Shown here: piece by piece, positions 8,762-21,947 of the stretch | Layout of the letters: every line of letters begins with the position of its first letter | Position numbering within the stretch: the stretch's first letter is position 1 | NCBI RefSeq assembly: GCF_002105155.1 | Contig: NW_019028981.1 | Location: 124,001 to 188,000, forward strand | Source of the DNA: Lobosporangium transversale | Taxonomy: Eukaryota > Mortierellomycota > Mortierellomycetes > Mortierellales > Mortierellaceae | Direction: 5' to 3' | DNA: 64,000 nucleotides | The notes under the pieces: model-generated | Told to the model about the DNA's origin: nothing | Database searches by the model: none | Seen by the model: the letters and a program-made list of their open reading frames with translations, nothing else | Program-made: the position numbers and the translations under genes

Positions 8762-10941
8762 TCACATTACTTCAATTACACCGTCATAAAAGCTGTTGCC
8801 ACCACGCGATGTAAAGGTGGGTGACTTCGGCGAGATAGGTGACTTTGGCGTAGCAGGGAAATTAAAAGATTTAGGAGATATAAGAGAGACAGGCGAAAGT
8901 GGAGTATGTTGATAGGCTTGTGCTTCATGGATTTCCATTGGGCGGATGTAACCAATCTGTATCAGGCTGCGATCACTCTCCTCACTCGGGTTTCTTTGAG
9001 CTAACGCAGATGCTGCACGAGTATTGTTAGTCATTCCCGCTTTGTCATCATTATACATCGAGGTTTGATGAGCGTAGTGTGGATGGTATTGCTGCTGCTG
9101 ATGGCGATAATTGCCAGACGAGAGTGTGGCATGATTGTTGTCGGAATGGTTAGGGGAAGTTTCATGAGTCAGAGAGGGGTATTCGCGCGAAGGTCTATAG
9201 TCTGTATAGTCGGCAGAGTTGTTTGGCGTGTGTCTCGTATAGTTCTTGTTAGATTTGGGGACCAACGGACGCTGACTGCTTGAACGTTGAGGAATGTTGT
9301 CGGAGACTCGTTGGCTGCTCTTGACGCTGTGTTGACTATTCTGGCTAAAAGAGCGATTGGGTGTTTCATGGCCGCTATCCTGTTGTTGCTGTTGCTGCTG
9401 AAACTGCTGCTGCGCTTTTGCGAGACCATCCTGGTAATAGATCGTATTTGAAACGACCTCAGCTCTATCATTACTGACACTAAGGTTGTTGCTCATATTT
9501 CCATTTGCTGCCTTCTTGTTGGAAAGCTTCAAGGACGTGGAACAAGTCTTTGCAACAGCTGCTGCAGTAGGAGGAGTAGTGATGATTGGAACCATTGGTA
9601 CCAAGGTTGCTTGGCGGCTGTCATTGCTGAGAGTACGGTTGTGCTGATTCTTGCGTTGACTGTTGCCTACACTAATAACTTCGTTGTTCCAAACGGGATC
9701 ATTGTCCAGGTCATAATGCATAGGATGTAGTGGTTTGCGGTGGTAATCGTCATCCTGTGGCTTAACTGTGTTGAATCGAGGGAGATGTGTCTCCCCAGAT
9801 TGACGAGCGTTTCGACCTTGTGAATCCATGTTGGTGGAACCAAAGTGTGAGCCCGTGACAGTTTTCCGAGGATAAAAAATGAGAGTCAGTGTCACCCTAA
9901 TTGACGTCAAAAGCTTCAGCCATGTTAGCTTCGCCACATTTTTTTTTTTTTTATTTTTTTATGCGGTAGTAATCTATTTTCAGCATTGGGCGGTGCATGC
10001 ATAGAAAGTTGTCCTCGGGACTTACCAAATGATGAATTCGAAAAAGTTGAGATTCGTAATCAAAAAATCTGACCCAAATTTATGTTCTGCGATCAATGGT
10101 TTATTAAGCAAACCATCAACAGACATGATGCTGAGGGGGAATGCACATCCAAAAAAGCTGAACGTCAGCACCACATTCTATAATAATTAGACAATAGGTA
10201 ATGGTAATAGGTTCAGTAAATTAGTGCACAGGAAGGCGCGGGGAGGCAATATTTGATAATGACTGCAATAAAGAATAAAGCGGTAGAAAACACCTCTTCT
10301 CCATGAGTGTTTTTTGAGCGTTTATGCGTATTTTCATGTGTATGCATAGTGTCTTACCATGTCCTTGAAATATTCCAATTTCTGTAAGACATTCAGTGTA
10401 GTTTCGCTCGAGATAGTGCCTGCGTTCTTAATCAGAGCTACTAGTCTGAAATGAGTTCGGATACCCAGGATTCCAGTGATGAACATCAAGATGCTGAAAA
10501 TCATCTGAGGGATCACCTCGCGATAAACAAAGTCATTTCGGAAGAGGTACTGAACTGTAGGGAAGATTGCTACTACAATGCAGGAGGCAGCGATGTTGAC
10601 CTTGAATTCAAAACTAGTCATAAAGCATGATTTCGTGACCGACTTGGAAATGTAAGACCAGAACGCCTGAAGCAAGAAAAATACACAAGTCTCCAGAGCG
10701 AGGGCGCAAGCTAATGTATAGTAGAGAGGCTCAACATGTTCAATGTCCTGTCCACTCCAGGCTTGGGCGGGTTTGGATTGGATCTCCTGTGTGTGAGGAT
10801 TAATCCAAAAACCTTCAATGTATTTGAGACGTGCGCTTCCAAGGTCATATCTAATGAAATATTGGAGGCCGGAAATGTAGGTGCAGACGGAGGTGTTAGG
10901 GTTACGAAAGATATGACAGGTAAAGCTGGAGTGCTTGCTTT

Positions 10942-10979
<38 letters not shown>

Positions 10980-11802
10980 GCGGTAAATGTAAAGTGTATG
11001 GGTGATAGGGTAATCCAAAAACTCAGGAACAAAATTTGCATATGACACATATAAGGACAGGAACAGAAGCTTAAGTGAACCAATAAGAAAATGAAGGTCA
11101 AAGCATTTTAGCCCAAGATATTCACTATTGAATATTGGGAGCTATAGTGCATAAGCACCTATGATTTTAGCCTAGGACGCAAAGGTTCTTTTCGGTGGTT
11201 TTTGAATCATAATAAATTATTTGTACCATAAAAGAACATTAATGAGCGAGAAAAAAATATAAAACAATTGGGTCTTCGTGCTCTTCTTCCTTTGACTATC
11301 CTGCATTTGCCTTAATCAGACGTTACACACAACACGGAGGAAAAAGAGCAATCCACTCGTAAGCCTTGCTGCATGCTGTTGTCAGCATGTAGAATTCAAA
11401 TAGGGGAGAAGAAGAAAGATATTCATGAAGAGCAGGAGGAGGTGGATTGGCGGGTTGTGGAAAATGGAAATCGATTTATATTGAAATGTGAAGGTGTCTA
11501 GACTTTGCTGTTGCCACCAGTAAGATATTTGTTGGATATGCTTTTTCGTGTGATGTGCTGCGGTTGATATTCAAAAAGACAGTTGTAAGACAATAACAGG
11601 GAAGGTGCACTTACGCAAGTTGAAGTCCTAACGAGATCAAAACAAGTATTGTGACGATGCTGCGTAGTTCGAACCGTCCTAAGCGTCGTAAACTGAGGGC
11701 GCCAAAGCGGTCCCATCGAAAGACGTAAATGATGAACCAAATGTAGGTCCAGCCTGTGCTGACGCCACGCTGGAGGTACGAGAGATCAGACATGTGCGTC
11801 AT
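8762..11802 (-). CDS. Multi-spanning membrane protein, tandem paralogue B (7TM-like)
   Basis: Exons (minus) 11802-11615, 10925-10358, 10177-10026 and 9896-8762 give 680 aa. The first exon is 188 nt, exactly as in paralogue A, and the first two introns are in the same place and phase. Intron 1 is unusually long (689 nt) and holds a 34-nt homopolymer. A fourth exon is created by an intron after NFFEFIIW that A lacks. The membrane core aligns with A throughout: YVFRWDRFGAL, RFELRSIVTI, YISKSVTKS, FPTVQYLFRN, LEYFKDM. The tail of about 360 residues has poly-Gln, many Asn/Ser and a run of SP sites near the end (SPKSPTF). Family and ligand are unknown; a sensory or signalling membrane protein is an inference from shape alone. 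Confidence 0.78.
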
Positions 11803-13974
11803 CTTGAATTTTTTTTTTTGTACTTTCAGATGGGTATATTGGACAAAAGAAAAAGTAAAAAAGGGGTGAGATAAGAAAAAAGAAAAAAAAATGTACAAAG
11901 TGGGTGTGGTCCTGAGAGGATAAGATCGTGATGGGTGGAAAGACAATATTGATGAAGGAAAGTTTAGATGTTCGAATAATTACAGAACAATGAAGTTCAC
12001 AACCACGGTGAGGATTAAAGAGGGGGTATAGAGGAAGTTAAAAGGAACTTAAAGATGTGAAGATGCAGAGAAGAATAATAAAGACATTGAGGGTAAAAAA
12101 AAAAAAAAAAAAAAAAGAAGGGTGTCAATGCTTTTTAAATTCAAATCTGGTGGCTGTAGTTGGTTCATTAGCTGGATGGACCAGATGAAGGGAAAATGCC
12201 TAGCCATTATTTTGTTCTTCCCGAAATCTTCTTGATCCAATCGATTTGTTTACTCTGGTGGTAAATAGCCAAAGCAAGGGGGGAGAATTTTCACTGCAAT
12301 TTTTTATTTTCTCCGCCTGCAGCAATGATGTCTTCTGTCTGCATTGGCCCGTTGCTTATGGAGTTTAGGTTTTGCATATTATCATATAAATTTTGGTTCG
12401 ATCATGTTTGTAAACAATATTTCTCAATTACCTATTCATGTGAACACAAAGTGATCGTGGAGAAGGAAAAAATAGAGTCTCACATAATGTCATGCTCATT
12501 CACCTCTTCTCAGACCAATATATTTATTATAAGATGCAAATAGGTCCGTTAGCTGTCAAGACATGTGAAGCACATACTCATAATCTATTTACCGTAGCTC
12601 TTGGACCTAGACTCTAGTAGGAACCGAGCAGGGAGTGTAAAGACTCGTAAAAGTCGGATTGTGCGATCTAATAAGGAAAACGATGCAGACCAGCAATTTA
12701 GCAAATAATAAATAATAAAAGGGGTACAGCAAAACTCATTTTCGATGCAGTTGCATTAGGCATGCACCAAGTAACTTTGTAAAAAGATGCAAAGAAGGAA
12801 AGAAACACGAATAAACAACAACAAAGCAATTATGAACGGTTGATTGAACGAAATCACGCTTTTTTGTGTCAAGTATCACCTCATTATATTATTATAATAA
12901 ATAATCCTGATGACTACGAGAGTAGAGATGACAATTATTTTTGTACTCCAGGCCTGAGACGCCAACATCCTAACGAGTTGGTGGTGACAATGTGGTCATG
13001 TTTACAGGTATTTATTGGCAAATTATAAAATATCAAAAAATTCAGCAATTGACTTTCTAATTAATGCTTTGATTGACGCCATGAAGTACAACCTTAATGA
13101 ACTAGAGATCACAGCAATAACATAATAACAGCAATAACAACAGTAATAGCAGTAATAACAAAACACAATTTTCTTTCACATCTAGTAGACATGACCATTC
13201 TTTCTAAACATTATCTCCTTTTTTTTCTTTTGGTTACGATATACAAAGTAGACTATCAAAAGTTCATATGGCCAAAGATGTAGAAATCTCGGTTTTGTAC
13301 CGCACGGATTATCACCATTCCATTGTTGTTAATCCACTGCGACATGATTTTTTTTTTTTTTTTTTTTTTTTTTACAGTCTATTCTTTACTGTCATGCAAA
13401 AGTCCTGGAATTAGCCTAGATAATTACGTTTCAACTCCTTCTGCTTCTTATTTGTGGACGCCTGGAGGCCATTGCATTTAATCTTTCTTCGCTGGTCGTT
13501 CCAAAAGCACTTTTAGTGTCAAAATCGCGCTATTCGCTGGCGTCAAAAATAAACAAGCTTAGTATTTCCCTCAAAGCAGAATATTTGCGGTATAGAATAA
13601 TGATGCTCTTTTTTTTCTTGCCAAAGTCCTTGACAGACGCTCAGACCCTGAAGGCCGAGAACTAAGGAGACTCAATCCGGTTATGTTATTCCCCTTCTTC
13701 GATCGCTTTTCTCACCCATGATCGGATAAAGAGTATCATAAGAATAACCGTGAATTTGCGTTGTTTTCCTTTAATTACGGGCCTTTGAGATTATCATACA
13801 AAAGTGTTTAATATTCGATAATAGAATTTAATGCTTCACGTACAAATGACAGTGCTAAACTATGAGTTTTTGCGATGATGGTGGCCACACCACTACAATG
13901 GTGAAATGGGTTGATTGAACTAATAAATGCAATACATGAACAAAAAGGCATATCGCCCTTTTCTTTTTTTGTTT
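11803..13974. other. Gene-free stretch (about 2.2 kb)
   Basis: Upstream region of paralogue B plus the 3' flank of EF-3. It holds an A run near 12095-12117, a poly(T) run at 13348-13373 and an AACAGC/AATAGC-like low-complexity stretch near 13108-13160. Short open frames are not supported by motifs, splice structure or composition. I see no gene and no RNA that I can identify. Confidence 0.55.
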
Positions 13975-16900
13975 TTACAGATCGTCCTCGCTATCCGAGA
14001 CTTCCTCTCCACGAGCCTTGGCAGCAGCACGACGCTTTTGCTTATCTTTGAGTTCCTTGCGCGACAGCTTGCGTGTTGACTTGACCTTCTCAACGTTTCC
14101 GAAAGCATCAATCTTGGTCTCTGCCTCCTTTTGGACAATCTTGCTCTCAACACGCTGAGTATAGTTGTTACCAGTCACTGTGAGCTCTCCAGCATTGATA
14201 CTCCATGTCTCGGTACAGATGGCTTCAGTGAAATCACGATGATGTGAAATGATAACAACTCCACCGCCAAACTCCCTTAATGCCTCTGTCAAAGCACCAA
14301 GCGAATCACGATCCAAGTAATTGGTAGGCTCATCCAGAACCAAAATGTGAGGGTTCAACCACATGGCAGCAGCAAGGACGACCTTGACTTTCTGTCCTCC
14401 CGAGAGGCCCTTGATGTGATTGTGGGTTGCAAATTCGGCGGGCAAACCTAAGTCTCCTAAATGCTTTTCAACCTCAACCGCTGTCAGTGAACGAGTCCAT
14501 GCTCCAGCGCGGGCGGCTTCTTTGTCATCAAATGATTGCAGAAGCTTCTCAAATCCCCACTCTTCAAGCTTTTCACGAGAAATCCAGGCGTTGTCATCAT
14601 AAGTGCGACCAACCCACTGAACTTCGTACTCGAATGAGCGCTTGGCCTTGCGACGTCCATAGAGATCATCGATCTGAAGTTTCTCCATCTTGCCATTGAT
14701 TTCCCACTGGATAACCTTTTTCATTTGAGCCTCTTCCTCGGGTGAAATCTGGCGGGAAGCCTTGGCGGCCAATTCTCTGTCCTCACCAAACTGGTAACGC
14801 CAGCGAATATACTCATTAGGAGTTTTTGTCAAATGCTGCTCAACATGGTGGAAAGCATGCTGAGCAACGTAGGCGACGCGTAAGTTAGGATGCTTGGTAA
14901 CCTCACCTACTTGTGGGATTGTTTCTCCAGTCAACACTTTAATCAAGGTCGATTTACCAGCACCGTTAGGGCCGACAACTGCAACACGAGAGTTGAGAGA
15001 GACCTGAGCAGACATATTCCTGATAGTTGGAGTTGTGTTTCCAGGGTACGTAAACGAAATGTTGATAAACTTGAGCAGAGCCTTATCCTTGGACTTGACA
15101 CCATCCAGGAAGCCGGGCTCAGGGAGCTTGAATGTAATCAAGGATGACTTGAGCTCGTAGTACGACTTGGCATCAGGGTATTGCTCAACAAATTTGGACA
15201 AGTTACCACGGTACTTCTTGAGCTTGCGGCTCTCATAATGAATGATGCCAGTGCAAACATTATCCAAGAAGCTTGAGTCGTGTGAAACAATCATTGACGT
15301 GACATTGGTCAGAGAAGTCAAGTAGCTCTCGAGCCAAGCAACGTTGTGTACGTCCAAGTGGTTGGTGGGCTCATCCAACAAGAGGATATCAGCATTCATC
15401 AACATGGCGCGCGCCAACTCAAGCTTCATCTTCCAGCCACCTGACAGAGATCCAACAGCCTGCTGCTGCATGGCGGGGGTGAAGCCGACACTAGATAGCC
15501 TGGAGACGACCTCCTCATGAGGAATGTCACTAAGCTTTGGATCAGCGAACATGAATTCGACTACGGGTAAATCAGCCTCTTCAGCTTGCAGGTTGTGTTC
15601 TACAAATACGGTGCGCAACTCGTCAGCAGGAGGGAAGCCCTCAAGCTGGCCATCAGCGATGGCGCGCATAAGTGTGGATTTGCCGACACCATTGGGGCCG
15701 CAGAGGCCGTAACGCTGTCCACGGCGAAGATTAAGACGAGTCTTGTTGAGTAGAATCATACCACCATAAGCGAGGGAGAACTCACAGTCACAAAGGAGTT
15801 CTCCCTCCTCAACATCAGCGACAGCGGCATTGCTAAGTGCGTTTTTAGCATCATAATCGACATAAAACTTGTGGACCGAAGTTGCGATACGCTTAGCCTC
15901 ATCCTTAGAGATAAAAGTCAAGAGATATGGGGTGATCGAGGCGTCCCAGGCATCAGATTCAAAGTCGCGACTGGTAATTAGTTCGGAGCAGAGGGTGGCG
16001 CTGTAGCTCAAACTAGTTTGAACAAAATCGTCAACTTTGATACTTGATCCAATTGTTTTCTTTAATGTCTCAAGCACTTCATTAGGCTTGATTTCGTAGG
16101 CGATGTTTAGTATACTCTCCTCCTGGGCTTTTTCACCTCCTCCAACACGGATCAAAGTTGCACGTGCGCGCTCAGCGACTGAACGAAGCTCAGGTGAGGC
16201 GCCAATTTCAATTAATCGATCTAAGCCGGGTAACAGCTTGGGCAGGAACTGGTGAGCGTGAGCAGGGTTTTCGACAAGTTTACACATATTGTCAATAATG
16301 ACAGCAGTCTGGCGCTGGATAGAGGGCGTACGCTCAGCCAAACCGCGAATTAGAAGAGGGGTCATGATGGCCAGTGTTGGTGCCTCGACTGTGGTGACAA
16401 AAGTGGTAGAAGCGAGCTGGTGGATACATTCTGGGACTTCCTCTGGGCGGTTGATGCATCCAACAAGATAAGGAATCGAGGATATCAAATCAGGGTTCCC
16501 AACAACTTCAAAGCATGCAGTTGTTGTCTTGGTGGCTTCAGCACGGACCTAGAGAAGAGAGAGACATGTTTCAATGAATAAGTATAATTATCTTTGTCTC
16601 TCATCTCTTGCACTCTTGCAGAGAAGAAACAAGGGGCAAAAAGCACGGACTTACCTCAGGGCGTGTTGACCACATGCTTGCACTCAACACAGGCACGATC
16701 TCAGAGAGACACTTGCTGATTTGCTGCGGGCATAGAAAAAAAAAAAAAAGAGATACGATTAGTGATGAACCTCATCATCCAGGGGAAGAATTGTATTTAT
16801 TGTACGTAATGTTGATTTCATGTGAAATGTGCCGATCAAATGTGCGCTCTTTTTTGCTGACAAAACATGAGGCATACCTTGGGAGAGGATTTGGAAAGCC

Positions 16901-17360
16901 CAGCAAGCAACTGAAGGCTTCCGACTTGCGATTGCCACCGTCCATTTTCAATCGAAGCGAACAGGACAGGGAGAAGAAGCTTGACGGCATAGCGAGAAGG
17001 TAAGGCCATAATTGCCTTGCTGGCCTCGTCTGCTGCATCACGCACAGAGGTGACTTTATCAGCATATCCATCCAATACCTTTGGGACTAGGGGAATCAGG
17101 TAGGGTTCACCAGCTTGACCGACTGTTTTGCTTACACTAGCAAGGATGTAATATGCTGCTTCCCGGAAAGGAGCCTGTTTCTTATTCTCGAGGAGTGTGG
17201 TGACAGTCTTAATAAGATTGCCATCATGGAAGGCCTTAATGATGCCTAGGTTCTTAACCTCTTCAGCAACTTTCTCGGCCTGTTCCTTTCTGGCCTCGGA
17301 CGTGGTTTGGTCCTGGGTAGCCTTGATAAGGTCGTTGAGAGTCTTGGTATCAGCGGACAT
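13975..17360 (-). CDS. TEF3: Translation elongation factor 3 (ABC-F ATPase)
   Basis: Exons (minus) 17360-16878, 16723-16655 and 16548-13975 give 1041 aa, close to the 1044 aa of yeast eEF3. The N-terminal third is HEAT-repeat-like. The first ABC domain has Walker A GPNGVGKSTL, signature LSGGWKMKL and Walker B ILLLDEPTNHLD. The second has GPNGAGKSTL, LSGGQKVKV and ILVLDEPTNYLD. The second ABC domain is interrupted by the chromodomain-like insert (YEVQWVGRTYDDNAW) typical of eEF3. The basic C-terminus (RKLSRKELKDKQKRR) ends in an acidic SEDDL tail. eEF3 is the fungal ATPase that helps release E-site tRNA from the ribosome in each elongation cycle. All motifs are intact, and it stands alone between two gene-free stretches. 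Confidence 0.98.
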
Positions 17361-19582
17361 AGTGCGTAGTTCTTTGCAGGTGTATGTGAAGAAAGTTGAG
17401 GGATAAACTGATGATCACTTCGTGACTTGATTTAATTTCTGTCTTGAACGGTGGAATGGGTGTGGTGCGTGCGTTACGTATGTGCAGGAAAGAGGAAGGT
17501 GAAGTGAGTATATAGAATGCAGTGGAGCGTAAGAAGTGAATGAATGTGAAGGATGATTCTAGGTGGGAATATATCAATACAAAAAGAGAATCGAAATAGA
17601 GTGAAGGGGGAAGTGGGCGTGAAGAGAAAGAAAGAAAGAGAAATGGGATGCTTTGCTTTTTATAACTTTGCCACCTATGACATGTAATAAAAGGAGCATG
17701 TATATATTTCTAATCGTTGTACAATGGAACCAGTGATGCCCAATGGAATGGTAGAGTTGTCTCCCGCCGAATGTCTCTCCATTATTTATTCAATCAAAAA
17801 ATAGTTTTCTTTGTTTCATTGAACATGTACGTCTGTGTCCATCTGTCTGTATCATCATCGTCATACTAGTGGTAGACTAAATAAAAGCCTTTTGATTAAA
17901 CACAGTCCTCCCCTTCCCCTGCTGCTTTTTTTGTGTCTCCTGATAATTTTTTATTGTTTTTAGAATGGACCAATTCTTTGTGTGCAACATCGGGTCCAGT
18001 GGTCCGTTGCCACTACGGCAGTTCATTCCCTTATTCCAGCTATCGGAAACTATTAACCGCAAATGAAATGCAACATGTTATTCCAGTTATATTCTAACTC
18101 TCCCGTTATCGCTATCTACCAGCATGTTTAACATGTTGTAAAAGGAGGAGGATTGACCAGGTGATAATGACAACATCTTGAGCCAGATTTATCTACAATC
18201 CATGTACGTAGGTCAATAAGCTGAGCTAATAGAGCTGTGTTATTTCTTTGTCCTATAGCAATAAGGCCGTTTGTTTTTCTGGACCATGTGTGCAAAAAAA
18301 AGACCATGGAACATACACTATTGCAGTATGGCCTCGATCTAACTCACAATGACATCGATAACGAACCGGATCCTTCTTGGTGTCACTTCATTTCCTCTCT
18401 TTTGTTTAGAATCCGAAATGTACTTTCTCGGTTTGTCTGTCTTAGTTCTGGTCTAGATTCAGAGCCAATTGAATGTGACTAATGATATCGGTGATGCACA
18501 AACCATACATACCATTGGGCCAAAGAAAGTTGGGCGGAACCAGTGAGCCAATGTGCTTTCCCAATTGAAGTATTATTTTGGAGAATTAAAAATCTTTTGA
18601 GTCCTAAAAATCATGGTGAAACAATATAAATTAGTCTTTACAGGTCCTATAAGCCCATTGAGGTCACTAGAAATTCGGTTGGGCTGGATGGACGTGTCCA
18701 TCAAAATGCGGTAAATTGTTCATCTTCCTCTCCTTAAATAAATACAGGTAGCCTCCTTTTCGCGGTATTGATTATTTACACAACTAGCACATGTTCTAGT
18801 AGGTGGTTTTATTCGCGTAATCGCTGTATAATTAAATAAAGTACAGCAGCTCCTTTGAGTACACGCTGCGTTTTTGCCGGAAAGATAAAAGAAAAAGGAG
18901 AATGAATTCACAACACAGTGAGTAACAGCAATGGTAGTTCACTCTTAAACGAGTATTTTGCTCATGTGCACCTTCCATCACAGCATGGCATGACATGGCC
19001 CATGCTTCCCTCTTCATATCGGAGTTCTTTCAATCATGTCATCATGATGGTCGGACTTTCAATGGTGCACAGGACAGAAGTATAGAAGAATAATAAAAAG
19101 CATTTCTAGGACTGTAGAGAATATGGCTTCAAGAAATCTCTCTACTGATACAAAGCTCAAAGACATATGCTTTAAATGAAGCAAGGGGCTCGGATGAGCG
19201 AGCCAGTGAAAGAGAGAAAGATGAGAAGGATCATGAAAGGTTCGAATTAGAGGAGTAGAATGAATGTTCAGATAATGTTCAGATTTCATTACCGTCGATC
19301 ATCCCCTGTGCATGCATGTGTTCCTGTCCTCTCTTTTCAGTGCTCGTTCTGATCTCCGCCATCACCCTGATTTTCTTTCTGGAGCTGAAAATAGAACGTT
19401 TCGACCTAGACACAGTCTGGAAGATGTGTTTCTGACAGACCCTGGCAGCGGTAACATAATTGTCTTATTATTTGCTTTATCCAATATATTCGAAATTTAA
19501 ATAGATAAAGTAAAAATCTTTTATTGAGTACAAATTCATATATTGATTACAAAAGCCTAGAGCCGAATTGATATCAATGGTT
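17361..19582. other. Gene-free stretch (about 2.2 kb), EF-3 promoter side
   Basis: The first 300 bp upstream of the EF-3 start are purine-rich on the plus strand, so pyrimidine-rich in the sense of EF-3, a common feature of strongly expressed fungal genes. The rest, up to the panB stop at 19583, contains only short, unsupported open frames. No RNA gene or repeat was identified. Confidence 0.55.
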
Positions 19583-21163
19583 TCAAGCTGTGAGGGTCGC
19601 TACATTTCGTGCCTCCTCTTGTTCAATAACTTTCTCCTCACCAATCATGAGCATGAACCGCTCAAGTTCCTCCTTGGGCATTGGGTAGCAGTGTTCCTCA
19701 GAAGGGAAGGAGCCAGATTTAACATCTGCACTGAACTCACGAAGTGCTCCCACAATCTCGTCTGCAAGGTTACGATAGGTCTTGCAGAATCGAGGGACAC
19801 GACCATAGAGCCCTAGCATGTCTTGTTGGACGAGAACCTGACCAGAGCATCCAGCTCCAGCTCCAATACCAATAGTAGGAACATTCAAAATATTGGTAAT
19901 ATGTGTAGCCACAGGTGCAGGGACAGCCTCGAGAAGGACGGCATAGCAGCCAGCTTTTTGGAGAGCGAGGGCATCCTCAATCAAGGCTTTGGCTTTGGCA
20001 ACAGTTTTTCCTTGGACCTTGTATCCTCCCAAGCTGGCCTGACGCTGAGGAGTGAGGCCAATATGGCCAAGAACAGGGATGCCTACCTGAGTGAGACGTG
20101 CAATAGTAGGGGCCATTTCTTTACCACCCTCTAGCTTTACAGCCTCAACCTTGCCTTCTTTGACTATTCTGACAGCATTTGTAACGGCCAAATCAGGGTT
20201 GACCTCATAGGTACCAAAGGGCATATCGGCAACCAAAAAGCTGGAGCGTGTTCCTCGTGCGACAGCACGGCAATGGTGAAGCATCTCGTCCAACGTGATA
20301 TCGGAGGTGGAGGTATAGCCAAGTGCAACCATGGCCAGGGAGTCGCCGACAAGGGTCATGTCAATGCCAGCTTTGTCAACCAGAGTTCCTGTGGGAAAGT
20401 CATGGGCGGTCATGACAGTAATTGGTTCACGGCGCTTGTACAACTTGCGTAAAGTTGCAAGAGTAACTTTTGGACGGACTATTGATAAAGCATGGGACGG
20501 ATAGTAGCATTATTAGGGAAGGTGTAAATACAAAAGAAATGAAAGGGGTTTCATATAAGTCTTTGTACTACTACTACATGTGGAACTGGGTGCTCCGTGG
20601 GTATGGAATTGGTTGAAAGTGATTAGGCGTGGCTGGAACTTTAATTTATCCACAACACAAGAAAGGAACGAATTACAACAATTAAAAACCCGATCTCACA
20701 CTGCTAAATCACATCGTTTGTTGTTGACAAAGTGTGTGCTTTTTGCAGTAATTAAACTTGGTTCACCATCAATCAATGAGTGAATGAGGTACAAGGTAAC
20801 ACATGGAGTGACAATGCATCAACTAGTTGCAAAGATAAATTCTGACCTGCCACATGGGTAGAATGCTTGTGCACTTAAATGTTGTGCCTCAATTTTTTTT
20901 TTTAATCTCGCCCTGATTTTTGTTGGGCGAAAGGTGTCTGTATTTGGCATACCGTGAAGAACATCAGCCTCGGCTGGCCTTGTGCTGTAGCCGCGCATGT
21001 GAACACTTGTTCCTGCAGAAGACATCTGCTGCTGGCGGAGCAATCGAATGTTCTGGACCGCTCGAAGGGAAGTGCAGGCAAGAAGGCTTACAGAGGCAGA
21101 TCGTTGGAGACCACACATCGCCTTGTTTCGGACTTGAGCAGCAAATCTTGTAGACAACGACAT
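19583..21163 (-). CDS. panB: 3-methyl-2-oxobutanoate hydroxymethyltransferase (ketopantoate hydroxymethyltransferase)
   Basis: Exons (minus) 21163-20953 and 20478-19583 give 368 aa; the 474-nt intron splits a Val codon before RPKVTLATLRKLY. It uses 5,10-methylene-tetrahydrofolate to make ketopantoate, the first committed step to pantothenate and CoA. Family motifs are complete: VMTAHD, LVGDSLAMV, LVADMPFGTYE, VKLEGG, GHIGLTPQ and GIGAG. The first exon adds about 70 residues rich in Arg, Ser and Ala with almost no acids at the start (LSTRFAAQVRNKAM), consistent with mitochondrial import; an internal Met could also serve as a start. The gene is the fungal ECM31-type enzyme. The long intron carries no recognised element. 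Confidence 0.95.
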
Positions 21164-21947
21164 TCTGTATAGGATGTTTCTTTGTCTCGAAGCGAATAAA
21201 TAGACTGAGCTGTAGGAGTGGAGAGAAGGTGGGAAGTGTCGATGAGGTTTGCCTGAAGCTGAGTGATCGAATGAAAAAGAGAAGAGGGCAAGTGTCAGAC
21301 GTTGGACGCTATTTTATAGTGCCTCACTTTCGTTTGATGAGAGTGACAGGCATTACCTCAGGCCATGAGATGGTCCCTTCTCTTCAAGGCCGATGTCGCA
21401 GCACATTAGTGATGAGCCAGCGAAAACACAAACCGAGGGTGTTATTCATGATTCAGTGACACTCCACCTCTCTTGGCGATTCGAACCGTTGATTCGAACA
21501 TCGGCTGATATTTTTTACTTTGGACCATATTCGGCGTTTTGTCCAAAACAAGACAATGTCCGGATCACGTGGCTTAAAGATAATTCTGCTGCGGAGCAAT
21601 CATTTATTATATACAAATCTATATTACCACGAAATTTGTTTCATGAAGATGTTACAGAGATCATTGCGAGAAGGCGTCAGAGTGTGAATGCAAAACCACA
21701 TGGATTGTCGGTATTTGATAATTCTGTCATCATGCTTCTCAATGCAAAAGATCTCCGACACAAATATTCTGTTTGACTCTTCTCCATATTAATAAATCAA
21801 GGTACATGTCGGTGTTCAGATGGTCCAAGCACTGAAAGGGGAATAAATAAAGATTTGAGAATCTTTATTGAGGCCTTTGAATAAGCCAAAAAGACAAAAA
21901 TAATGGCTAGCGAATCGGAGAACCAGTAATTACGTAGATCTGTCAAC
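21164..21947. other. Spacer between panB and RPS13
   Basis: 784 bp holding the panB promoter and the RPS13 3' flank. A plus-strand open frame of 127 codons (21393-21776) has no recognisable motif and no homologue that I know; I do not call it. Nothing else is seen. Confidence 0.5.

Noticed and set aside
14427-14699. Plus-strand open frames inside EF-3
   Set aside because: Shadows of the strongly coding EF-3 exon on the opposite strand.
21393-21776. 127-codon plus-strand open frame
   Set aside because: No recognisable domain, no supporting context; length is within chance for this composition.
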